Source: Candidatus Riflebacteria bacterium HGW-Riflebacteria-1
Lineage (GTDB): Bacteria; Muiribacteriota; Ozemobacteria; Ozemobacterales; Ozemobacteraceae
DNA length: 52,367 bases
NCBI GenBank assembly: GCA_002839445.1
Contig: PGYB01000027.1
Location: 1 to 52,367 of the forward strand
Direction of reading: 5' to 3'
Positions within the stretch are counted from its first letter, which is position 1. Each line of letters opens with the position of its first letter. Positions 34,345 to 41,688 of the stretch are shown here, in pieces. Made by a program: the position numbers and the translations under genes. The notes beneath the pieces were generated by a model. It did no database searches and was not told where the DNA came from. It worked only from the letters and a program-made list of their open reading frames with translations.

Positions 34345-36510
34345 ATGAAAAAATTAACTCTGATAATGCTGACAGTTGTTTTTTCGACCATCTCACTGAC
34401 TGCCATAGCCAATGGCACGCTTTCATGCAGCACCCCGTGGGCAAAATCTGTTCCGGTGCATCTGGTCGAACGCAAGGTTGTTGCCAGTTCGCAGAACGGC
34501 ATAGTGTTGATGGAAGTCGAAGATATCTTCTTCAACCCGACTGATTCTCGCTGTGAAGGCGTTTACAAATTCAAAATGCCGCCCGGCGCTTTTGCCTCAG
34601 GATTCTGGATAAACACCGACGAGAAAGAGTGGGTAAAAGGCGAGATTCGCAAGATAGCTGAGGCGCGCAAAATTTACCAGACAATTACCAGTCGCCTGAT
34701 CGACCCGGGAATTCTTGAACAGAAAGATGACGAAATTACCGTCAGGGTCTTTCCAATCGAGAGTAAGAAAAAGGTTGGAATTCGCTTTCGCTACTTTTTC
34801 GCGGCGCATGGCGACAAAGATCGCCTGGTTTTCAATTTTCCGATTGGTTTCGCGAACTCAATTACACCAGATGAGGAGCGCCGCGCTCGCGCTGAGCCGG
34901 TGCCGGCCAGATTGAGTTTTGTCGCCACACTCTTTGACGCTGACTCGATTGTTGCAGCTGAGGCCAGCAATGATCAGGTAAAAATTAATGCCACTGGCAG
35001 TTTGTGCAACCTCAGTCTGTCTGCCGAAAGCGCACTTGTTGATGATTTATCGGTCTCTTACCGCACTGGCGCAGATGAAAAAATTTCGGTAGTGCCCTGT
35101 AAATCGCCTGATGGCAGCAAATACAGTCTTATCAGGGCTAGAAACATTGAATACCCGAAGGTAGATGACGTTTGTCGCGTTGGAATAATCGTTGATGGCA
35201 GTGGCTCTATGGGCCATCGCAACAAAGAACGCGCACTAAAAGCCATCACCACTATTTCTGCCATGCCAAAGGTCGAGGTAGAGCTTTTTGTTGCCGCGAA
35301 TGGCGATTTGCGAAGGGTTGAAGCGTCTGAACTCCAGAAAATGGAGTTCTATGGCAATACGCAATGGGATTTCGTCTCGACATTTCCGGCCGACAGCAAT
35401 TATGCCGGAGTTATTCTGATAACAGACGGCGACAACCTGAATGCGAAACATCTGCAGACTCTCTGGCGCAAGACTTCCCGCCGTCCTGTTCAGGTAATAT
35501 ATCTGCGTCAGGCTTACAGTCGCGCACTGGCGGTCATGGCAGAGAATTTTGGCGGCTGTTTCTTTTATGGCAAAGCAACTGCACAAGATCAACTGCCAGT
35601 TGCCCTTGCCCGGCTGATAGATGTGTTGAGCAACAATCCATTTCTGGTTCTTCCTGGTGATCGTAAAGTGATGCCGTTGTTCGGTTCTTTGAGCGACGCC
35701 GCGTATTACGTTCTGGCTTTCAAGACCGGCAATTACAGCCTCAAAACATCTACAGGCAAAGATCTGGTGAGTTTTGATATTGCTGACAACATGGAGCCGC
35801 GTGAGGTCTTGCCGTGGTTTGGTGGAATAGCTGGCCGGCAGCTGATAAAACAGCTTGAAGCCAATGAGCAGACTCCCGAAGTCATGCAAAAGATAACCGA
35901 ACTTGGCCTTCGCTACGGGCAGACAACTGATTACACCGCGTTTCTCGCGGTTCCTGAAGAGATTGCCATGATGCACTCTGATGCGATGAATCCGGCTTAT
36001 TTAGCGATGTTTGCTGCCCCGAACTTTAGACAATCTCGGCAGCAGGCGCGAGACAAGGCCTGCTTCGCGAACCAGCGTGTTCTCATGGGCGCCCTCGAAA
36101 TGTTCTGTATGGATACCAATTTTAAAGACCCGGAAACCGGCAAAGATATCAGCGAGACTCTTGGCAGCCTTGAACATGACCTCTATACCGGAGTTTTCAA
36201 AATCGACAAGCTTGTTGAGCTGAAATATCTCAAGTCCATGCTTATTCCGCCTGAAACAGATTGCGAATACCGCATCATCGGCAACTGGATGAGGAGTGGT
36301 CTGGTCGCCTGCATGGTGCATGGTCCTGTTGATGAGGCAAAGCCTTCGATAGAAGAAATGGTCAAGCAATACTGTGCAGAAAACAATCTGAATTTCGATG
36401 ATTTTGATCTGCCTTATGAGTTATATGGCGGTTATCCATGGTCAGTGTCGCTGGAATGGAAACTGCAGCAACACTTACTCATCAGGCTGTTTTTCAAATT
36501 TATGCTTTAA
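34345..36510 (+). CDS. Secreted VIT / von Willebrand A domain protein with pilin-like C-terminal segment
   Basis: 721 residues. Signal peptide MKKLTLIMLTVVFSTISLTAIA. A VIT domain (about 40-200; EVEDIFFNPTDSRCEGVYKFKMPPGAF) is followed by a VWA domain starting near 281 with the MIDAS motif DGSGSMG. The central part resembles inter-alpha-trypsin-inhibitor heavy-chain-like bacterial proteins, which use VWA domains to bind partners through a metal ion. Near the C-terminus, KACFANQRVLMGALEMFCMDTN followed by a CxxxG-type tail looks like the mature part of a type IV pilin subunit. It is in an operon with the preceding secreted protein. A terminator hairpin lies just after the stop. Confidence 0.85.
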   Translation: MKKLTLIMLTVVFSTISLTAIANGTLSCSTPWAKSVPVHLVERKVVASSQNGIVLMEVEDIFFNPTDSRCEGVYKFKMPPGAFASGFWINTDEKEWVKGEIRKIAEARKIYQTITSRLIDPGILEQKDDEITVRVFPIESKKKVGIRFRYFFAAHGDKDRLVFNFPIGFANSITPDEERRARAEPVPARLSFVATLFDADSIVAAEASNDQVKINATGSLCNLSLSAESALVDDLSVSYRTGADEKISVVPCKSPDGSKYSLIRARNIEYPKVDDVCRVGIIVDGSGSMGHRNKERALKAITTISAMPKVEVELFVAANGDLRRVEASELQKMEFYGNTQWDFVSTFPADSNYAGVILITDGDNLNAKHLQTLWRKTSRRPVQVIYLRQAYSRALAVMAENFGGCFFYGKATAQDQLPVALARLIDVLSNNPFLVLPGDRKVMPLFGSLSDAAYYVLAFKTGNYSLKTSTGKDLVSFDIADNMEPREVLPWFGGIAGRQLIKQLEANEQTPEVMQKITELGLRYGQTTDYTAFLAVPEEIAMMHSDAMNPAYLAMFAAPNFRQSRQQARDKACFANQRVLMGALEMFCMDTNFKDPETGKDISETLGSLEHDLYTGVFKIDKLVELKYLKSMLIPPETDCEYRIIGNWMRSGLVACMVHGPVDEAKPSIEEMVKQYCAENNLNFDDFDLPYELYGGYPWSVSLEWKLQQHLLIRLFFKFML

Positions 36511-36520
36511 ACACCTGCGG

Positions 36521-36552
36521 GCTGCGGTCGGTGTCTGGCGACCGCAGCTTCT
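36521..36552 (+). terminator. Terminator after the VIT/VWA gene
   Basis: A 10-bp perfect stem, GCTGCGGTCG (36521-36530) and CGACCGCAGC (36539-36548), is followed by TTCTTAA, a short U-rich tail. It may serve the convergent SYLF gene too. Confidence 0.65.
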
Positions 36553-36565
36553 TAAGGCTGAATAA

Positions 36566-37114
36566 TTACCTGGCCGCTTTAAAGGTGAATTTCTGGCCAC
36601 TGATGGTGGCTTCGTACATCAGACCGGCATCGGGAATTACAAACACCAGCGTACCATCTTTAAACCCGGCAGTTTCAGCGGCGCCGACATCAAACACGAC
36701 GGCAGAAATATTGGCGCCAAGTTCGAATTTACCGTTTTTGAACTTATTCAGCGTAAATTCATCCTGAAAGAAAATGACTTCGCCGTAAACCTGACCGCCA
36801 AGCTGAAAGCCGATTGAGACCTGCGACATGGTGGTGGTGCCGATAAACTTGCCTCTCTGATAAACGCGGCCATTGCCGCCGGCTCCGCCAATACCAATGC
36901 CAGCCTTGCTGATGCGTGGAAAAACTGCCCAGGCAAACGCTTTGTCAAAAACCTTCTGAACATCAGGATCTTTTTGTTTCATGCTCTTGATGAGCAATTG
37001 GCAATTCTCTTCGCCACTGCGTTTATGGCGCTGTTTAAAAAGAGCATGCACCGGGGTTTCGGCAAAACAGCAGAACAAAAGTGTTAAAACCACTAAAAGG
37101 CTGAACTTTTTCAT
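36566..37114 (-). CDS. SYLF-domain (Ysc84-type) secreted lipid-binding protein
   Basis: 182 residues with a signal peptide (MKKFSLLVVLTLLFCCFAETPVHA). The whole mature part is a SYLF/Ysc84 domain: AFAWAVFPRISKAGIGIGGAGGNGRVY, SQVSIGFQLGGQVYGEVIFF and ANISAVVFDVGAAETAGF. In eukaryotes the domain binds phosphoinositides; bacterial members are periplasmic with unknown ligands. GAGGAG precedes the ATG. Single gene. Confidence 0.88.
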   Translation of the reverse strand: MKKFSLLVVLTLLFCCFAETPVHALFKQRHKRSGEENCQLLIKSMKQKDPDVQKVFDKAFAWAVFPRISKAGIGIGGAGGNGRVYQRGKFIGTTTMSQVSIGFQLGGQVYGEVIFFQDEFTLNKFKNGKFELGANISAVVFDVGAAETAGFKDGTLVFVIPDAGLMYEATISGQKFTFKAAR

Positions 37115-37500
37115 TAAATCTCCTCAACGGATTACAAATTCTATAAAGCGATTGTATGGCAAACTCTGCAAGTTTGCCATAGTCATAAGTGGCTCCTTTA
37201 ATTTTGCATCGAACGCCCTCTCTCACTTTACGCGTCGACGTCTGGTCAGCGCTTTTCTCAAATTCCGGAATATTATCTCCAGACAGCATCTTATGCTACT
37301 TTTACCATAAAATAAAAATACTATAAATTTAACAACGCAGCTATAATTAATTGAAATGTCCGTATCTGCGGGCATCGGCTTTGACAAAAATGTGTTGTGT
37401 TTTCAGGCATTAGCAGTATCATATGTATTCAGCCGCTTTTTATGGCTGACAAAGCTTAGAATGAGAGAGACTGCTTTTTGAGACGGGCCATCAACAGGGT
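37115..37500. other. Intergenic region upstream of the polyketide cluster
   Basis: AT-rich, no gene seen. TTGACA at 37381-37386 is a perfect -35 hexamer but has no good -10 at 16-18 bp. TATAATTAA lies near 37341. The promoter of the polyketide cluster must be in here, but I cannot place it with confidence. Confidence 0.4.
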
Positions 37501-38706
37501 ATGGCAATCGGAGGTTCGATTTTGATACTGTGCAATTTTAGAAGCATTCGCCCCAGATATCTGATAGATCAGGAAGCCACGCTGTCATGGCTGGCGGAAG
37601 CGCATGCCCGCGCGGAGTCCTGTAAAGATGACAGTTCCGGGAAACTACAGCCTGAGGGTGCCTCTTCAGATCGCATTGCCCGTCTCGTGAAGCGTTACGG
37701 GTGTTCAAGCGAACAGATCGCTGTTCGCGGAACAGAAATATGCGATTTCACCCACACGAACTGGGACAAAATGGAATTGTTTCATTTCAGGGACGGCCCT
37801 TCTGGGCCTAATATGAGCCAGCGATCAGCACAATTCAGTGAAATTTCCAAGCGTATCTGTGGCCAGTTTTTCACGCCCGAAATCACTGCTCCTGACCATA
37901 TTGTTCATGTTACCTGCAGCGGCTATATTTCCCCGAGCAGCGCACAGGAAATAGTATCAAAAAACAACTGGCATCAAAAGACCGTTGTAACTCATGCTTA
38001 TCACATGGGTTGCTATGCCTCCCTGCCAGCGGTGCGCATGGCAGAAGGCTTTCTCGCTAAAGCCCGCCTTGGTCCTGGCAGTCGCCGCAGTGACTTTCGT
38101 GCAGACATCTTTCACACCGAGGTCTGCTCCATACATGTTCAGCTGCAAGATCACTCACCAGAGCAACTCGTCGTGCAAAGTCTTTTTGCCGATGGTTTTA
38201 TCGTCTACTCAGCTGTTCACCAGGAAGAACTCGGGCGGGTCAACGGGGCCGGGCTTCTTGTTGAGGCTCTTCAAGAAGAAATTGTTCCCGGGACAGAAAC
38301 GTCGATAACCTGGGATTGCTCTGAATGGGGTATGCGCATGGGGCTTTCATCAATCGTTCCCGAAGCAATTTCGGCAAATCTCGCCGCCTACATGCAACGA
38401 CTCTGCCGGCGCTGCAACGTTTCATTCGAGGAAATCTGCGCCAAAGCAGTATTCGCCGTTCACCCCGGCGGGCCAAAGATTATCGATCGCATTCAGGCAT
38501 TACTCGGTCTGCGAGATGAGCAACTGAAAGCCAGCCGCCATATTCTTAAAACTTGTGGAAACATGTCATCTGCGACTCTGCCGCACGTATGGCAAAACAT
38601 CTGCGCCGATTCGTCTGTGAGTGACGGCACTCTGGTAGTCAGTCTGGCGTTCGGGCCCGGACTGTGCATTTCTGGTGCGACAATGCGCAAGATCGTTAAC
38701 TCATGA
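37501..38706 (+). CDS. Type III polyketide synthase (chalcone/alkylresorcinol synthase-like)
   Basis: 401 residues from ATG at 37501. An in-frame TTG at 37522 has a better ribosome site (GGAGG, seven bases upstream) and may be the real start, giving 394 residues. The thiolase fold has an intact triad: Cys171 (HMGCYAS), His321 (FAVHPGGPKI) and Asn354 (CGNMSSAT). The His-Asn spacing of 33 is as in chalcone synthase. VTCSGYISPSSAQEIV and LAFGPGL are also family motifs. It condenses malonyl-CoA onto an acyl-CoA starter in the cytoplasm to give resorcinols or pyrones. First gene of a three-gene plus-strand cluster; the next start overlaps its stop (ATGA). Confidence 0.93.
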   Translation: MAIGGSILILCNFRSIRPRYLIDQEATLSWLAEAHARAESCKDDSSGKLQPEGASSDRIARLVKRYGCSSEQIAVRGTEICDFTHTNWDKMELFHFRDGPSGPNMSQRSAQFSEISKRICGQFFTPEITAPDHIVHVTCSGYISPSSAQEIVSKNNWHQKTVVTHAYHMGCYASLPAVRMAEGFLAKARLGPGSRRSDFRADIFHTEVCSIHVQLQDHSPEQLVVQSLFADGFIVYSAVHQEELGRVNGAGLLVEALQEEIVPGTETSITWDCSEWGMRMGLSSIVPEAISANLAAYMQRLCRRCNVSFEEICAKAVFAVHPGGPKIIDRIQALLGLRDEQLKASRHILKTCGNMSSATLPHVWQNICADSSVSDGTLVVSLAFGPGLCISGATMRKIVNS

Positions 38707-39872
38707 AACTTTCGGTTGCCACAAATTTTGACAACAGGCTTCTTGCCGACATGGCTGGTCATCACGTAGAAGAAGTCTATGGCAAACTTCCCAGGGACGT
38801 GGCCGGCGGCGGCAGAGCAAGTTACTCTACCGGCGCAACTGGGATGCCCCAGCTTGAAAGCCACATTCAAGCGGCGCACGACAATGGCATACGCTTTAAT
38901 TACCTTTTAAATGCGGTATGCCTCGGAAATCGCGAGTGGAGCCGCAGTGGAATCAAAGCTATTCGTGAACTTCTTGATAAGCTGGCGATGATGCGGGTCG
39001 ATGCAATAACCGTTTCGACTCCATATCTGGCTGAGGTTATCAAAAAGCATTACCCCATGTTCCGCTTAAAAATCGGCATTTTCGCCAACATCGACACGCC
39101 AACACGCGCCAAATTCTGGCAAGACCTCGGGGCAGATACGCTCGTGCTCGAATCTTTTTCGATCAACAGACGCTTTCCACTGCTCAAATCAATTCGTGAA
39201 TCAGTGGCGTGCGAACTTCAGTTGATCGCGAATTTTACCTGCCTGCCCAACTGCCCGATGCAGATATATCACATGACAGGAATCTCGCACGGTTCAAATA
39301 CCGTTGACAAGGTGCCATTCATCGATTATTGCATTCTAAAATGCTCAGCAGCAACTCTTAATGACCCGGCCCTGCTGATTAAATCAAACTGGATACGGCC
39401 GGAAGACACAGACCGCTACGAGCAAATGGGTTTCAGCAGTTTCAAGCTGCTTGAAAGAAATGCGCCATCTGATCTAATGCTCAAGAGAGTCCAGGCCTAT
39501 TCAAGCAAAACTTCGCCGGCCAACTTTCTTGAATTGATTCAGCCTTTTGGCTTTAATAAAAACATAAAAATGCAGTTTGGCTGGATACCACGTCTGATTT
39601 TGGAACGCCCGAGACTGATTTTACCTCTTTACCAGCTGCTTAAAACGCGCGGCATGCTTTTTTCTTTGCAAGGCACCCCGGCAAAAATTGACTCAGCTAA
39701 AATTCCCGCGAATTTTCTTGATGAGATCTCACGGCGCCCCTGCTCAAAAAATTTGCTCTGCCAGAATTGCAACTATTGTGATCAAATTTCAACAGCAGCA
39801 TACAGCATCGACCCGACCTACCATCAGGAATGCACGCGCCTGTATAAGAGGGTTTTTAAACTTTTATGCTGA
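38703..39872 (+). CDS. U32 / UbiU-UbiV-like Fe-S protein next to a type III PKS
   Basis: 389 residues. TIM-barrel U32 'peptidase' fold with the family's four core cysteines: C180, C184 (FTCLPNCPMQIYH), C210 and C214 (DYCILKC). In UbiU and UbiV such cysteines hold a [4Fe-4S] cluster, and the proteins act in oxygen-independent ring hydroxylation of ubiquinone precursors. A second cluster of cysteines near the end (C347, C353, C356, C359) is unusual and may bind another cluster or zinc. The ATG overlaps the PKS stop by four bases, so the two are translated together. I infer that it modifies the PKS product; a peptidase role is the alternative name but has little support here. Confidence 0.8.
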   Translation: MKLSVATNFDNRLLADMAGHHVEEVYGKLPRDVAGGGRASYSTGATGMPQLESHIQAAHDNGIRFNYLLNAVCLGNREWSRSGIKAIRELLDKLAMMRVDAITVSTPYLAEVIKKHYPMFRLKIGIFANIDTPTRAKFWQDLGADTLVLESFSINRRFPLLKSIRESVACELQLIANFTCLPNCPMQIYHMTGISHGSNTVDKVPFIDYCILKCSAATLNDPALLIKSNWIRPEDTDRYEQMGFSSFKLLERNAPSDLMLKRVQAYSSKTSPANFLELIQPFGFNKNIKMQFGWIPRLILERPRLILPLYQLLKTRGMLFSLQGTPAKIDSAKIPANFLDEISRRPCSKNLLCQNCNYCDQISTAAYSIDPTYHQECTRLYKRVFKLLC

Positions 39873-39897
39873 ATTCTGCCCGAATCGAGGCAATGCA

Positions 39898-40626
39898 ATG
39901 AGCCTTTCAACTATCTTAAATGAGATGCGTTCAATAGATGTTAGAAGCACTGAAAAAGAGTTCATGGACGACCCGGAATTTAAGGGTGCCGATCTGACTG
40001 AGAGTTTCAGATTCATAAAAATCACAAATATGCTTGGCGGAGGCCGACTTGCGGTAATCAACTGCATCGGCAAAGCTTTGCAGGACACTCCTGGCCAGAG
40101 AGATATCAGTGTTCTCGATATCGGCTGCGGCATTGGCGACATGGGCGGCGCCATTATCAGCTGGGGTGAGCGCCACGGCAGAAATATCAGCTACACCGGC
40201 CTCGAAAAAAGCGGCTACATACTCGATGAGGCCAGAAAACAGAATAAAAACAATAACCTGAGGTTTATCAGCGGAGATCTTTTCGCCAACGATCTTCCTG
40301 AAGCTGATCTGGTGATAATCTCAATGGTTCTTCATCATCTTGATGAAGCTGACGTAATTCGCGCCATTCGAAACCTCGCCGCAAAAGCCCGCATTGCTCT
40401 TATTATAAGCGAACTTGAACGCTCGGTTCCTCCCTACATGATTTGCCGACTTTTCTCTATCGCGATGAAAAATTCCAGCGCCGTTCATGACGCACTGCTT
40501 TCGGTGCGCAAGGGTTTTACGGCATCCGAGATGAGCAACCTGATTGCCAGGGCAGGGCAGCGAGGAATTGTGCGTCGCGGCCTGGGCTGGCGAATTCTCG
40601 CAGTAGTGCCAAATGCGTGTTCTTGA
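39898..40626 (+). CDS. Class I SAM-dependent methyltransferase of the polyketide cluster
   Basis: 242 residues from ATG at 39898, with GAGG seven bases upstream; the frame is open further up but overlaps the U32 gene. Motif I is VLDIGCGIGDMGGA, motif II/acidic loop is TGLEKSGYILDEA, and post-motif DLVIISMVLHHLDEADV is typical of small-molecule methyltransferases. It is 25 bp after the U32 gene, so all three cluster genes form one operon. It probably O- or C-methylates the PKS product. It is the last chromosomal gene before the cassette array. Confidence 0.85.
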   Translation: MSLSTILNEMRSIDVRSTEKEFMDDPEFKGADLTESFRFIKITNMLGGGRLAVINCIGKALQDTPGQRDISVLDIGCGIGDMGGAIISWGERHGRNISYTGLEKSGYILDEARKQNKNNNLRFISGDLFANDLPEADLVIISMVLHHLDEADVIRAIRNLAAKARIALIISELERSVPPYMICRLFSIAMKNSSAVHDALLSVRKGFTASEMSNLIARAGQRGIVRRGLGWRILAVVPNACS

Positions 40627-40765
40627 TCGGTTGATACAACAGACTATAAGAGATGGTCCGAGCTGGCAGGTCAAGTTTTTGTAATTTATGAGTGATGCTC
40701 CTGCTGCCCGCTTGATCTGGAGTTTGCTAAAGCAAACCATGTCTGATGCAATTTGTGTTTTTTGG

Positions 40766-40870
40766 GGTCGAACGCCTGGTCATGACCGGAGATCACTGGC
40801 GGGCGCGGGTGCTGCGCAAGCAAGACCCGTGGTCCGGCCGATTTTTCCGCGTCGCCGCGATTGTTCGACC
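40766..40870 (-). repeat. attC-like site A (last site of the array)
   Basis: 105 bp with perfect outer ends GGTCGAAC/GTTCGACC. It has the family wording (AACGCC...ACCGG...GCGGGTGCTGCGCAAGCAAGACCCGTGGTCCGGCC...TTTTCCGCGTCGCCGCGATTGTT). It begins four bases after the VapC stop (minus direction) and marks the junction with ordinary chromosome. Confidence 0.8.
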
Positions 40871-40873
40871 TCT

Positions 40874-41269
40874 TTAATATAATTCGATTTTTATGAATTT
40901 TGAGTATTGTTTGAAATCATTATCACAGGTGAAAATTGGAATTTTGTTTCTGACTGCTACAGCACATATCAAAAAATCAATGTGCCCTCCCTGAATTCCA
41001 TTTTTTCTGCACTCATTTGAAAACTCTGCGGCAAGAACGTAATCATCGTCTATTATTTGCAAATTGGCAAAGGCATCAAGTTTGTTCTTAAGTTCTTTGA
41101 ACTTTTTGTGATCTGAGTATCCAGACAAGATTTCCTGACGAATCGGCCCAATAATCAAAGCATCGTTGTGCAGAATGAGTTCAACTAACTTCTTTTCAAT
41201 GGCCTTATTGGCTATTCTGTCTCTTTGCAGGACAGACGACCAAATACACGTGTCAACGAGAGTTTTCAT
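40874..41269 (-). CDS. vapC: VapC-type PIN-domain ribonuclease toxin
   Basis: 131 residues. PIN motifs are LVDTCIWSSVL (first Asp), the central Glu in RQEILSGY, HIDFLICAVAVRN and FTCDNDF. VapC toxins cut tRNA or rRNA and are held inactive by their VapB partner. The antitoxin gene ends two bases before this start. Stop codon lies at the edge of attC-like site A. Confidence 0.9.
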   Translation of the reverse strand: MKTLVDTCIWSSVLQRDRIANKAIEKKLVELILHNDALIIGPIRQEILSGYSDHKKFKELKNKLDAFANLQIIDDDYVLAAEFSNECRKNGIQGGHIDFLICAVAVRNKIPIFTCDNDFKQYSKFIKIELY

Positions 41270-41271
41270 TA

Positions 41272-41463
41272 TTATCGTCCCGACTTATAATCATAGTCGG
41301 GGTCAGGATCAAACTTCCCAAACAATTGGATAATTTCTTTTTGTTTCCTTTTTTCAATAAATTCTTTTAGGGCTTGGTTAACTGTTTCCCTTTTGGTTCG
41401 AAGTTTTCCAATTTCTAGAGCAAGTTTCAGAAGATCATCATCAATAGCAAGATTTGTAGGCAT
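41272..41463 (-). CDS. vapB: VapB-type antitoxin
   Basis: 63 residues from ATG at 41463, with GGAGGTG upstream. MPTNLAIDDDLLKLALEIG...KTKRE-like KRETVNQALKEFIEKRKQ is the ribbon-helix-helix VapB of the 'type II TA antitoxin' set, and the acidic tail wraps the toxin. A likely operator is the inverted repeat TGTAACACATATCAATGTGTGG just upstream (near 41484-41504). Confidence 0.88.
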   Translation of the reverse strand: MPTNLAIDDDLLKLALEIGKLRTKRETVNQALKEFIEKRKQKEIIQLFGKFDPDPDYDYKSGR

Positions 41464-41526
41464 AAGCTTCACCTCCACACATGTTGTAACACATATCAAT
41501 GTGTGGCGTCATTTGCGTTTTTTTTT

Positions 41527-41577
41527 GGTCGAGCGCTTCTGAACCTGCGCCTGCAGGGAGACAGGTTCAGTGACTGA
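41527..41577 (-). repeat. Degenerate attC-like site B
   Basis: It starts GGTCGAGCGCTT like the left end of site A, then has a perfect 9-bp stem CTGAACCTG/CAGGTTCAG (41539-41547, 41562-41570). The right half of the site family is missing. It lies where the site for the cyclase cassette is expected. Confidence 0.35.
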
Positions 41578-41688
41578 TTGGCATTATCGCTGGTTGAAGA
41601 CAGTCCATCTTTAGAACTATCATCCAAACATCTTTGGCCTGAAACAAATTTCTTCGAAGAACTGCTAAGCCCTTGCCAACGAATCCAT

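Noticed and set aside
37381..37386. TTGACA as promoter -35 of the polyketide operon
   Set aside because: No acceptable -10 lies 15-19 bp downstream; kept only as a note in the intergenic entry.
41539..41570. Hairpin at degenerate site B as a terminator of the cyclase gene
   Set aside because: On the minus strand it is followed by an A-rich, not T-rich, tract, so it does not look like an intrinsic terminator.
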